This document shows positions 38,659 to 47,503 of a stretch of 64,000 nucleotides of DNA, in pieces. The stretch lies in NCBI GenBank assembly GCA_002706765.1, contig PAJV01000078.1:124001-188000 (forward strand), in the 5' to 3' direction. The stretch comes from Gimesia sp. (GTDB taxonomy: Bacteria > Planctomycetota > Planctomycetia > Planctomycetales > Planctomycetaceae). Within the stretch, counting starts at the first letter, position 1. Each line of letters starts with the position of its first letter. The position numbers and the translations under genes are program-made. The notes under the pieces were generated by a model that did not search any database, had not been told where the DNA came from, and saw only the letters and a program-made list of their open reading frames with translations.

Positions 38659-41600
38659 ATGATGCAGAATTTTCGGGTTTGCTGGTGGTGTCTGGTCTGG
38701 TGTCTGCTGACGCCTGCATTCGTACTAGCCCAGAAATCGGATAATCCGTTTCGAGAATTCATTCGCCCGACGGAACCGCTCACCCCACAGAACGAACAGA
38801 AGTCATTTACTCTGCCACCCGGATTTGAAATTCAGTTGTTCGCAGCCGAGCCTCAAATTCAGAAACCTTTGAATATGGCCTTTGACATTAAAGGTCGACT
38901 CTGGCTTACGGAATCTTCCGAATATCCTTATCCCGTCAAAGCGGGAGAGCAGGGGAAGGATGCGATCAAGATCCTGGAAGATACAGACGGTGATGGCCGT
39001 GCTGATAAAGTGATCACGTTTGTCGAAGGTCTGAATATTCCGATCGGCCTGTATCCTTATCGAAATGGAGTCATCGCTTTCAGTATTCCGGATATCAGTT
39101 ATTACGAAGATACGGACGGAGATGGCCGCGCGGACAAAGTGACAAAGTTGTTCGGCCCGATGGGCTTTGAACGTGATACGCATGGCATGAATAACTCGTT
39201 TCGTCGCGGCTTTGACGGCTGGTTGTATGCCAACCACGGCTTTAACAACCAGACCCACGTGAGTGGCAGCGATGGTCATGTAGTCGAGATGCAGTCTGGG
39301 AATACCTACCGGATGCGGCTGGATGGTTCGCGGGTTGAACATTTCACGCACGGACAGGTAAATCCGTTTGGCTCTACCTTTGATGAAAAAGGAAATCTGT
39401 TTACAGCAGACTGCCACTCGAAACCGATCTACCAGATTCTACGAGGCGGATACTATCCGAGTTTCGGCAAACCCCACGACGGGTTGGGATTTGTGAAGCC
39501 CATGATGGATCATCTGCATGGTTCCACCGCGATTGCCGGTGTGGAAATCATTTCTGCAGATCAATTTCCCCCGGAGTATCAAGGTGATTTCTTCAGCGGA
39601 AACGTCATGACGAGCCGCGTGAACCGGAATTCTCCCGTGTATCATGGGTCTACGATCATCGCACAGGAAGAACCTGATTTTCTGATCTCGACTGATCCCT
39701 GGTTTCGCCCGGTAGATATTCGACAGGGCCCCGATGGTGCCCTGTATGTAGCTGACTTCTATAACAAGATTATTGGGCATTATGAAGTTCCCCTCGATCA
39801 TCCGGGGCGGGATCGCTATCGGGGACGCATCTGGCGAATTGTCTGCAAAGACAAAGATCATTCTCCGGTGGACTATTCTCAAATGACCGTGGGACAGTTA
39901 ATCGCTGCGCTTGGTACTTCTAATCTGACGACACGGATGCTGATCACGGATTATCTTTCAGATCAGTCAGAACTGGATGTGATAGAGCCACTACAGAAAG
40001 CAGTGTCCGAAGCGAAGCAGCCAGCAATCGTCGTGCATGCGCTGTGGGCGCTGTTTCGTCGGGATGCGTTGACTGACAGCTTGCTGGGAGAAGCTTTGGC
40101 GAGTCCTGCGGAACTGGTGCGGATTCATGCTGCGAAAATTCTGGCGGAACAAAAATCATGGAGTCCTGCCCATCGTCGACAGATGACAAATGCGTTGCAG
40201 GATCCAGATGCGTTCGTGCAGCGTGCTGCCGCAGAAGCGCTGGGACTGCACCCCGCTCTCGAGAATATCCCGGCTCTGCTCGCTTTACTTAAAGAGATCC
40301 CGGCGGAAGATCATCATCTGGAATATGTCGTAAGACGGGCGTTGATGTTACAACTTCGGGATTCTGAAATCTTAAAACAACTGGACTGGAAAACATTGAA
40401 CTCAAAACAGCGCAGCGAACTGGCATCACTGACGTTGGCGGTACACACCGAACAGGCGGCCCTGTATCTGATTTGGTACCTGCAGACGGAAAACGTAAAC
40501 GAGGAAAAACTGCCGGAATACTTCAGGCATATGGTGCGTTATCTGCCCGCAGAGCAGCTGTCCGAGGTCATTCAGCTGGCTCGAACACAACTGGCTGAGA
40601 ATATCGATCTGCAGGTGGAAATTATCAAGGCGGTGTGGCAGGGATATCAGCAGAAAGGGCTGCGCATCGATTCTGCCCTTTCAGACTGGGCCACCCAACT
40701 GACTCAAAAATTACTGCTGGAGCAGAAGGTCCAGTCCGTTCAGTGGGTTAATTATCCGCTGGGTGCAGAGCAGAGTGATAATCCCTGGACATTACAGCAG
40801 CGAGCTTCTGCTGATGGGAACAGGTCAGCGCCCTTTTTCTGCAGTTTACCTGCGGGAGAACGGGCAACCGGGCGACTGATATCACAGCCTTTTTCCATTC
40901 CACCCGAATTGAGTTTTTATCTGGCAGGTCATACCGGTTTTCCGAAGCAGCCTGATAATGGATTCAATTATGTGCAGTTGCGCAGCCTGAATGATCAACG
41001 TGTCCTTAAACGGGTATCTGCGCCACGAAATGATCTGGCGCAACTGGTCCGCTGGGATTTGAAGGAGTTTGCAGGGACTGAAGGATACCTGGAAGTAGTT
41101 GACAGTGACACCGGCAATGCCTATGCCTGGCTGGCCATCGGACGATTTCAACCTGAAGTGGTCTCCATTCCCCGCGAAAGTCTGCAGCAGCAGATCAATC
41201 GCTGGTCCGCAGCCGCCAGTCTGGTGGAGCAGTTTAAAATTCGCTCGGCCCGTGAAAAGATGGTCGCTCTGTTGAGTCAATCCAGGCTTGATCCGAAATT
41301 GAAAAATGAACTGGCTTCCGCCCTGATATCTCTGGATGGAACAGATGCGTTTCGACCTCTGTTTCCGCTGCCAGTTTCACGGAATCCTGCAGCGGGCAGT
41401 TTTCAACAGGCTGTGATAGAGGCCGTGATTGAACAAAAGCAGGACCGGGTGGATGACTTGATGAAACAGGCTTTCAAGTTGTATCCCTCCCGTCTGCAGT
41501 CTGCCCTGGCAGCCGAAGTAGCTCAGCAGCCCAACGGCATGGAACGACTGATCGCATATGCGGGACAGGGGATCGCCTCGCCACATCTCCTGGCAGAACC

Positions 41601-42177
41601 TGCGATTCGCAATCAGATTCAACAATCCTCTGATATGCAACTCAAACATCGCGCGGAACAGTTGCTCAAGGCATTGCCTCCCCGTGAAAAACAGATACAG
41701 GAAAATATCGCTCAACATCTGCAGTCGCATGCATCCTTTGAATTGTCTGTTGAAAATGGAAAAGCGGTCTTTGAGAAAAACTGTGCCGTCTGTCATCAAC
41801 TGGCAGGCAAGGGGGCCCTGGTCGGCCCTCAACTGGATGGCATCGGGAACCGGGGGCTAGAACGCCTGCTGGAAGATGTACTGGATCCGAATCGTGCCGT
41901 CGATATCAATTTTCGTACGACGACTGTTATCACGGATGCCGGGCGCATCTTTTCCGGACTGAAGAAGCGAGAAGAAGGAGCAGTGCTGGTGTTTGTCGAT
42001 ACGAAAGGAAAAGAATTCACGATCGCGAAAAATGAAATTGACGAGCAGCAGCAGTCGCCGCTCTCACTCATGCCTGCAAATCTGCTGGAAATTCTTTCGC
42101 CGCAACAGTTGCACGATCTGTTAGCGTTCCTGCTGCAAAGTACTAACAAAGAAACGACAGCCAATTCGCTTCCATAA
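38659..42177 (+). CDS. PVC-type haem-binding CxxCH protein with propeller and HEAT-like repeats
   Basis: 1172 aa. A signal peptide is followed by a six-bladed propeller of the membrane-bound dehydrogenase type (about 55-395: DTDGDGRADKV occurs twice, GQVNPFGSTFDEKGNLF, RQGPDGALYVADFYN). Alpha-helical HEAT-like repeats (about 410-640) follow, then a C-terminal cytochrome c with CAVCH at about residue 1042 and the sequence GPQLDGIGNRGLERLLEDVLDPNRAVD. This PVC-specific family is thought to oxidise sugars in the periplasm and pass electrons on. The CehA-type protein starts 17 bp downstream, suggesting an operon. Confidence 0.92.
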   Translation: MMQNFRVCWWCLVWCLLTPAFVLAQKSDNPFREFIRPTEPLTPQNEQKSFTLPPGFEIQLFAAEPQIQKPLNMAFDIKGRLWLTESSEYPYPVKAGEQGKDAIKILEDTDGDGRADKVITFVEGLNIPIGLYPYRNGVIAFSIPDISYYEDTDGDGRADKVTKLFGPMGFERDTHGMNNSFRRGFDGWLYANHGFNNQTHVSGSDGHVVEMQSGNTYRMRLDGSRVEHFTHGQVNPFGSTFDEKGNLFTADCHSKPIYQILRGGYYPSFGKPHDGLGFVKPMMDHLHGSTAIAGVEIISADQFPPEYQGDFFSGNVMTSRVNRNSPVYHGSTIIAQEEPDFLISTDPWFRPVDIRQGPDGALYVADFYNKIIGHYEVPLDHPGRDRYRGRIWRIVCKDKDHSPVDYSQMTVGQLIAALGTSNLTTRMLITDYLSDQSELDVIEPLQKAVSEAKQPAIVVHALWALFRRDALTDSLLGEALASPAELVRIHAAKILAEQKSWSPAHRRQMTNALQDPDAFVQRAAAEALGLHPALENIPALLALLKEIPAEDHHLEYVVRRALMLQLRDSEILKQLDWKTLNSKQRSELASLTLAVHTEQAALYLIWYLQTENVNEEKLPEYFRHMVRYLPAEQLSEVIQLARTQLAENIDLQVEIIKAVWQGYQQKGLRIDSALSDWATQLTQKLLLEQKVQSVQWVNYPLGAEQSDNPWTLQQRASADGNRSAPFFCSLPAGERATGRLISQPFSIPPELSFYLAGHTGFPKQPDNGFNYVQLRSLNDQRVLKRVSAPRNDLAQLVRWDLKEFAGTEGYLEVVDSDTGNAYAWLAIGRFQPEVVSIPRESLQQQINRWSAAASLVEQFKIRSAREKMVALLSQSRLDPKLKNELASALISLDGTDAFRPLFPLPVSRNPAAGSFQQAVIEAVIEQKQDRVDDLMKQAFKLYPSRLQSALAAEVAQQPNGMERLIAYAGQGIASPHLLAEPAIRNQIQQSSDMQLKHRAEQLLKALPPREKQIQENIAQHLQSHASFELSVENGKAVFEKNCAVCHQLAGKGALVGPQLDGIGNRGLERLLEDVLDPNRAVDINFRTTTVITDAGRIFSGLKKREEGAVLVFVDTKGKEFTIAKNEIDEQQQSPLSLMPANLLEILSPQQLHDLLAFLLQSTNKETTANSLP

Positions 42178-42193
42178 TCATTTAAACGAATCC

Positions 42194-44293
42194 ATGGTGC
42201 TCTCAAGAAAAACGCTCGTCATGCCGACCTCCCATTTTCTGACTTTGTTGTTTTGTCTGTTGATCACTTCGACAGTGCTGGCTGCAGAACCGCTCATCAT
42301 TACTGAGCAACTGTTGCACCTGCGTCCGTCAGGGGACCGTGAATGGACTACGTTTCCAGAAAAACCGCAGGCTGACGAATTGAATATTCGATTTGAAGCA
42401 GAAGCCAATCCCGGGGAAACGGCTCTGTTGTTACGTCAGCAGGATGTCAAACAGACATGGAATGTTGAACTGAATGGTAAGGTCCTGGGAAAGCTGGTCC
42501 GGCATGAACAGGATCAGCAGTTATTGTTACCTGTTCCGCCGAAGTCACTGAAAACAGGCATTAATCAGCTGCGAATATTCCAGTCTGGGAAGCGTGATCC
42601 TGATGACATCCAGGTGGGTGAGATTGTACTTCTGACTGAACCAGCTTCGAAGTTTCTGGCGGAAACGCAGTTGTCGATCGAAGTAACTGACAAAGAAACG
42701 AAGCAGGGAATTCCCTGCCGTATCACCATTGTGAATGCGGAGGGGGCACTGGTTGTGACCGCTGCTGAATCGAATGCACGTCAGGCGGTGAGGACAGGGG
42801 TGATTTATACCCGCGACGGCAAAACTCAATTCCCGTTGCCGGCAGGTGAATATACTGTGTATGCCGGACGTGGATTCGAATACGGCGTCGATCAGCATCG
42901 ACTGATCCTGAAAAAGGGAGATCAAAAGAAGCTTGATCTTAAGATAGGCCGGGAAGTGGATACGTCGGGCTATGTGAGCTGTGATACGCACATTCATACC
43001 TTGACCCATTCCGGGCACGGCGACTGTTCGATGGAAGAACGCATGCTGACTTTGGCAGGAGAGCAGATCGAATTTCCCATTGCCACCGATCACAACCAGC
43101 AGATTGACTATGAACCCCTGGCTCAAAAATTGAACGTACGCAGCTATTTTACGCCGGTGATCGGAAATGAAGTTACGACGAAGTGGGGGCACTTCAATGT
43201 GTTTCCTGTCCAGTCGCAAGGTCCCGTTCCCGACTTTAAACTTTCCTCGTGGAACGAGATCTTTGAAAGCATTTATGAAACACCGCATGTGAAAGCGGTG
43301 ATTTTAAATCATGCCCGGGATCTTCATTCCAAATACCGTCCATTAGATCCTGTAAATCATCTGAGTCTGACGGGAGAGAACCTGGATGACTGGCGGCTGC
43401 AGGCGAATGCGATGGAACTTATAAATTCGGGAGCCACTCAGACGGATGTGCTGCAGTTGTATCGTGACTGGTTCGGCATGTTGAACCGCGGCCGGTTGCT
43501 GACGCCCGTGGGGTGCAGCGACTCGCATGATGTCAGTCGATATATCGTTGGTCAGTCCCGCACTTATATCCAGGCAGAAGATCGGGAGCCGGGTAAGATT
43601 GATATCGGTCAGGCTGTTCAAAGCTTCGTGAATGGTAAGGTTCTCCTGTCTTACGGCCTGTTGACCCAGATGAAAGTGAATTCCCGCTATGGTCCAGGAG
43701 AGCTGGTACCATCAGCCAAAGCATGGAATGTGAGCCTGACGGTCTCGGGGCCCTCATGGGTGAAGGCAGAACAGATTCAACTGTATGCGAACGGACAATT
43801 GATTCGGAGCGAGCAGATCAAGTCCGCGAAACGGGGAGGCGTGAAGTGGCAGGAGACCTGGAAACTGAATCTACCCTCGCACGATTGTTTTCTGGTGGCA
43901 ATTGCGACAGGTCCCGGCGTGACTGCGCCATACTGGCAGTTCGCAAAACCATATCAACCCGATTCCCCCGAATTTGAATCGCAGGTCGTGGGCTCGACGG
44001 GCGCGGTCTGGATCGATGTGGACGGCGATGGCAACAGAACAACTGCTTACGATTATGCAGAGCGACTGGTGAAACAGCATCAGGCAGATCTGGAGGCACT
44101 GTTCAAACAACTGGAAGATTACGACCAGGCAGTCATCCTGCAGGCCGCCAGTCTGTTGAGAAAGAGAGGAATAGAGCCCTTCGATCCGAAACTGACGAAA
44201 GCGCTGCGAAACGCATCCAAAACTGTGCAACTGGGATTTGCCCTGTATGGCGAAGCCTGGCGTGCCAGCCAGATCGCCCGCAGTACGAATTAG
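42194..44293 (+). CDS. CehA/McbA-family PHP-type metallohydrolase
   Basis: 699 aa with an N-terminal hydrophobic signal (FLTLLFCLLITSTVLA). The PHP-type metal site reads CDTHIHT near residue 265 and ATDHNQ near 300, followed by GVEVTT-like IGNEVTTKWGHFN and GCSDSH (about 437). CehA/McbA enzymes hydrolyse carbaryl-like esters; here the natural substrate is unknown. The start is uncertain: ATG at 42194 is kept, though 42221 (MPTSHFL) gives a shorter signal. It overlaps the convergent sialidase-like gene by four bases. Confidence 0.87.
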   Translation: MVLSRKTLVMPTSHFLTLLFCLLITSTVLAAEPLIITEQLLHLRPSGDREWTTFPEKPQADELNIRFEAEANPGETALLLRQQDVKQTWNVELNGKVLGKLVRHEQDQQLLLPVPPKSLKTGINQLRIFQSGKRDPDDIQVGEIVLLTEPASKFLAETQLSIEVTDKETKQGIPCRITIVNAEGALVVTAAESNARQAVRTGVIYTRDGKTQFPLPAGEYTVYAGRGFEYGVDQHRLILKKGDQKKLDLKIGREVDTSGYVSCDTHIHTLTHSGHGDCSMEERMLTLAGEQIEFPIATDHNQQIDYEPLAQKLNVRSYFTPVIGNEVTTKWGHFNVFPVQSQGPVPDFKLSSWNEIFESIYETPHVKAVILNHARDLHSKYRPLDPVNHLSLTGENLDDWRLQANAMELINSGATQTDVLQLYRDWFGMLNRGRLLTPVGCSDSHDVSRYIVGQSRTYIQAEDREPGKIDIGQAVQSFVNGKVLLSYGLLTQMKVNSRYGPGELVPSAKAWNVSLTVSGPSWVKAEQIQLYANGQLIRSEQIKSAKRGGVKWQETWKLNLPSHDCFLVAIATGPGVTAPYWQFAKPYQPDSPEFESQVVGSTGAVWIDVDGDGNRTTAYDYAERLVKQHQADLEALFKQLEDYDQAVILQAASLLRKRGIEPFDPKLTKALRNASKTVQLGFALYGEAWRASQIARSTN

Positions 44294-45396
44294 CGTCCGG
44301 TTGTCTGCAATGCGCTGAGAGGCGTGCGCACAAAGAACACGCCGGGGCCGCCCGTCTGGTTGGGATCCAGATCGTAGAACAGTGTGCCCAGCGTCTTTTC
44401 ATCAATCTGCACGGTGCGCGGCCAGCCTCGACCTTTAATCGGTCGGCCCGGATTATAAATGATCACGGCGTGATGGTGGTCCCAGGTCTGACCTGCGTCA
44501 TGCGAGAGTTTCAGTTCGTAGGCCCATTCATCATCACGGCCTACGCCATACAGGATTGAAGTGAGTACGACAGGACCCTGCTTCAAAGCAGTCAGATCAT
44601 AACCGGCGACACCAAAGTAGGGGAGTGACTGCAGAGGCTGCCAGGTTTGTCCCTGATCGGATGAACGCAGGCCATTCACCATGTTGCCCGGTTTTCCGGA
44701 AGGCACAGGGGCATGGCTTTGGGGGGCTCCGCTGATCAGAGCCCCCTGCTGTGTGCGAACGAGGGGCACCATGCCGTGATTGCGACCATCGCCGAAAGGA
44801 GTGATCCTGTGTTTGCTGCGATCATAAATCACCGTGCGATCGTAAAAAGGACAGACCCAGTGATCGGCATCGAGTTCCAGGATGGGATGTCGCAGGCAGG
44901 TATAATTCGTGCAATCGTCCAGGGGAATTTCGGTGACAGGAGACCAGGTGACGCCATGATCTTTTGATGTGCAGAATTGAGGCACCCGCCACCGCCGCGC
45001 TCCCTCAATCCGATAGCAGGACCAGTGCAAAACGATTTCGCCACTTTTGAGTGTGGTCAGTGAGCCTGGATAAATGGAACACTCTTTAATTGTGGGAATC
45101 GGCTGACTGGCCGACCAGTTCAGGCCGCCATCGGTGGAGCGGGCAAGCAGCAGTTCCTTTCCACCCCCGCCATTTTCATTATAGACCGCCAGCAGGTCAC
45201 CATTTGCAGCGCGACAGAGGGCAGGATGAATGTGTCCGCCAGTCACGGATCCCACTCGAATTGGTGTACCCGGTGTGGTGGGAGAATTTTCCGCTTTGAT
45301 CGGGGAATTGACCGTTCCCAAAATCAGGCAGAGACAGCAAACTGTCAGCAGTCGTATCGGACAGTGAGAGCGGGTAGCGCGAGACAGGGGGCACAT
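44290..45396 (-). CDS. Secreted sialidase-fold (exo-alpha-sialidase-like) protein
   Basis: About 368 aa with a signal peptide (IRLLTVCCLCLILGTVNS). It has Asp-box repeats, STDGGLNWSAS, SKDHGVTWSP, SSDQGQTWQPL and SHDAGQTWDHH, forming a sialidase-type propeller (BNR repeats). RxxH-like catalytic arginines were not verified. The start at 45396 is chosen because the longer frame starts with TTG at 45489. It is convergent with the CehA-type gene. Confidence 0.82.
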   Translation of the reverse strand: MCPLSRATRSHCPIRLLTVCCLCLILGTVNSPIKAENSPTTPGTPIRVGSVTGGHIHPALCRAANGDLLAVYNENGGGGKELLLARSTDGGLNWSASQPIPTIKECSIYPGSLTTLKSGEIVLHWSCYRIEGARRWRVPQFCTSKDHGVTWSPVTEIPLDDCTNYTCLRHPILELDADHWVCPFYDRTVIYDRSKHRITPFGDGRNHGMVPLVRTQQGALISGAPQSHAPVPSGKPGNMVNGLRSSDQGQTWQPLQSLPYFGVAGYDLTALKQGPVVLTSILYGVGRDDEWAYELKLSHDAGQTWDHHHAVIIYNPGRPIKGRGWPRTVQIDEKTLGTLFYDLDPNQTGGPGVFFVRTPLSALQTTGR

Positions 45397-45547
45397 GATG
45401 GAAGCGGGCCTCGATTTGTGACAGGGAAAAAACCCGGGAAACTGGATGTCGCTACGATCCTGTTTACCTTGTCCTGTGTCTGACTTCAACAGACGGGCAA
45501 AATTGACGGAAAGTTAATCAGGAATGCCGCTTTCAAGTCGTGTTGCT

Positions 45548-45576
45548 TTGACAGTCCCCAGAAGGTCCAGTAAGCT
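45548..45576 (+). promoter_or_regulatory. Possible sigma-70 promoter of the tRNA
   Basis: TTGACA, 17-nt spacer, TAAGCT, about 95 bp upstream of the tRNA. The -10 box is weak, so this is tentative. Confidence 0.35.
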
Positions 45577-45669
45577 ATCAGCCTTGCATTTCTTTGAAAG
45601 ATATCGGAGTCCACTGATCCGTTGCTGTTGTCAGGACGATCGTGGTAAAGAACAATCTGAAAACAACTT

Positions 45670-45743
45670 GGGGCCGTAGCTCAATCGGTTAGAGCAGCAA
45701 ACTCATAATTTGTTGGTTACAGGTTCGAGTCCTGTCGGCCCTA
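45670..45743 (+). tRNA. tRNA-Met (CAT anticodon)
   Basis: 74 nt with full cloverleaf pairing: acceptor ggggccg/cggccct (one G:U), D arm gctc/gagc, anticodon stem gcaaa/tttgt (one G:U) with loop ctcataa, and T arm acagg/cctgt with ttcgagt. The CCA end is not encoded. Anticodon CAT can be elongator Met or lysidine-modified Ile; the body looks more like elongator Met. Its 3' end is the integration target of the element to the right. Confidence 0.9.
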
Positions 45744-46972
45744 CTCTTTTGTACAGTATCCTCTCGTATAGGCTCGCAAGTCTCGGATTCGCAATGAGAT
45801 GAATCATCGTTTCTATTTTCCATTTGCGAGCCTATACCAGCCCGATCAGACGAGTACTGCACCGCATTCTGCACCGCTTTTTCAAAGTCCGATTCTCTCA
45901 CTTGCAGATAGCTTTGCATGGCTACTTGAGGCGAATTTCCAAGCCAGGCAACAACCGTCTGGATAGGAAATTGTTCAATCAATTCGGTCTCTCGACTGGA
46001 TCGCAAATTCTGGAACGGTTTAGGCCAGGGTACGAGACCAGCCCGCTTAATGATTTTGTGAAACGTCGTCCGCAAGTTCTCGCTTCTGATACGATGTCGG
46101 GTAATCACATGCTCTGTCCGGTTTTCTGCAGGCTCAAAAAAACACTTTTCAAGATACGGTCTGAGTTCCGGGAAGATCGGCACGATACGTCCCTCTTTGC
46201 CAGCGTATCGCTCTGTTTTAGGACTGGTGACGTAGAACCGGTTTCGATGCCAGTTGATGTCTTCCCAACGCAGAGAAAACGTTTCAGAAGGGGTTCTCAA
46301 TCCACCGTAACGGGCCAGGGCAATGATCAGCTGCCATTCAGCATCGGGACAAGCATCAATAACTTTTTCGGTATCGTCAATAGAAAGGAAATAGTGTCGC
46401 TCTCTTGTAGGGACCAGCGCGGATGGCAAACAGTTGAACGGATTCTTGAAAAGCAATTCCTTATCAATCGCGTAATTGAACATCGTCTTTGAGATGCCTG
46501 ACAGCTTCCGTATGGAGTTTTCAGCCAATCCCCTACCAATCAGGTAGGCACGCCATTCCTTAGCCTCACCCGCATTCAGGGACTTCAGAGGCTTGTCTTT
46601 CCCGAAGTGGTCAATCAGATGTTTTTTGACTACTTTGTATTTTGCCACCGTACGCGGTTTCACGTCACCCGTTCGAAGCTTGATGAAATCGTCAATCAGC
46701 TTGCCCAGGAGGACGACTTCGCGCTGCTCAATCAATCCGACTCGGGCCAACCGGTCTCGCAAAGTATCATCAATCGTTGTCAGCCAGCGGGATGTAACAT
46801 CGTCCAAGGCATGACCGGACATTTTCGAAGAAACCAGGCATTCAACACGGACTTTGGTTGCTTCAGCCGTTTTCATCGTGGCTTTACCGAGACGGATAGA
46901 GCGCCGTTTTTTATCTGAACCAACAAACTGTATTTTTTTACGTCCGTTCGGTTCTTTGGTTATGCTTGCCAT
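45689..46972 (-). CDS. Tyrosine-type site-specific integrase
   Basis: 427 aa. An N-terminal arm and SAM-like domain (about 75-175) precede a catalytic domain with the first Arg in GGLRTPSE (about 221), the second in QNLRSSR (about 321) and the nucleophile in QSYLQV (about 354). The usual histidines of HxxR and LGH are Asn here (QNLR, WLGNS), as is common in planctomycete integrases. The last 19 residues (ADRTRTCNQQIMSLLL end) are the antisense of the tRNA, and the stop lies in its D loop. It is adjacent to attL, so it drives integration and excision of this element. Confidence 0.92.
   Translation of the reverse strand: MASITKEPNGRKKIQFVGSDKKRRSIRLGKATMKTAEATKVRVECLVSSKMSGHALDDVTSRWLTTIDDTLRDRLARVGLIEQREVVLLGKLIDDFIKLRTGDVKPRTVAKYKVVKKHLIDHFGKDKPLKSLNAGEAKEWRAYLIGRGLAENSIRKLSGISKTMFNYAIDKELLFKNPFNCLPSALVPTRERHYFLSIDDTEKVIDACPDAEWQLIIALARYGGLRTPSETFSLRWEDINWHRNRFYVTSPKTERYAGKEGRIVPIFPELRPYLEKCFFEPAENRTEHVITRHRIRSENLRTTFHKIIKRAGLVPWPKPFQNLRSSRETELIEQFPIQTVVAWLGNSPQVAMQSYLQVRESDFEKAVQNAVQYSSDRAGIGSQMENRNDDSSHCESETCEPIREDTVQKSRADRTRTCNQQIMSLLL
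45727..45743 (+). repeat. attL: 17-bp direct repeat in the tRNA 3' end
   Basis: gagtcctgtcggcccta is identical to 60091-60107 and forms the T-arm/acceptor end of the tRNA. This is the standard layout for tyrosine-integrase elements in tRNA genes. Confidence 0.88.
45766..45837. repeat. 14-bp inverted repeat near attL
   Basis: gtataggctcgcaa (45766-45779) and its perfect complement ttgcgagcctatac (45824-45837) flank a 44-nt spacer, inside the integrase 3' coding end. They could be arm-type integrase or excisionase sites. Confidence 0.6.
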
Positions 46973-47156
46973 ATGTCGCGTTGCTTTCGTATTTAGCTGT
47001 TTTTATCGAATGGTAGGACGTATCCATCGTCTGAGAATCAATCGCGTTACATTCCATTCAGTGCGATTGTCGAAGGTGTTGTGATTTCCTCTTACTTTTG
47101 CTCTTCAATCATTTAAACTATGTTGATTAGAAATTTTCCTGTCCGAGGTTGTTCGT

Positions 47157-47423
47157 ATGTCTGAAAAAAAGAGATGGAAAGTTCTTCATTTTCTGGGCTA
47201 TGCCATTCCTATTTTATTATTGGTATATGTTTTGAGCATTGGCCCTATGTGTGCCGTTATATACGACTCAAATGGAGAGCCCATTTATCCTGAACAGGAA
47301 AAAATGCTAACACGGTTTTACTCTCCATTGAGATGGGTGGTGGAAAATAATGATATTATTGAGCATGTTATAATTACATATATAGAAATTTGTTCTGGTA
47401 GGGATATCGAATACGATGATTGA
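47157..47423 (+). CDS. Small membrane protein, unrecognised
   Basis: 88 aa. A single TM helix (about 9-33: VLHFLGYAIPILLLVYVLSIGP) is followed by an acidic tail ending DIEYDD. GAGG lies 8 nt before the start. It is transcribed opposite to the integrase and is AT-richer than the host genes around the island. Function unknown; a cargo or accessory protein of the element. Confidence 0.55.
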   Translation: MSEKKRWKVLHFLGYAIPILLLVYVLSIGPMCAVIYDSNGEPIYPEQEKMLTRFYSPLRWVVENNDIIEHVIITYIEICSGRDIEYDD

Positions 47424-47460
47424 AAGCCCTATTTTATTAGGGAAAGTAAAGTCTTAAAAA

Positions 47461-47490
47461 TCTCCCGCCTGACCAGTGCCAGACGGGAGA
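47461..47490 (-). terminator. Intrinsic terminator of the gene at 47504
   Basis: The arms tctcccg and cgggaga are separated by 16 nt, and the minus strand continues into a T-run (atttttaag). It sits 14 bp past the stop codon. Confidence 0.75.
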
Positions 47491-47503
47491 AACCAAAACA
47501 TTA

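Noticed and set aside
45689-45743. A novel C-terminal domain of the integrase
   Set aside because: The peptide is the antisense of the tRNA, a known effect of integration into a tRNA 3' end.
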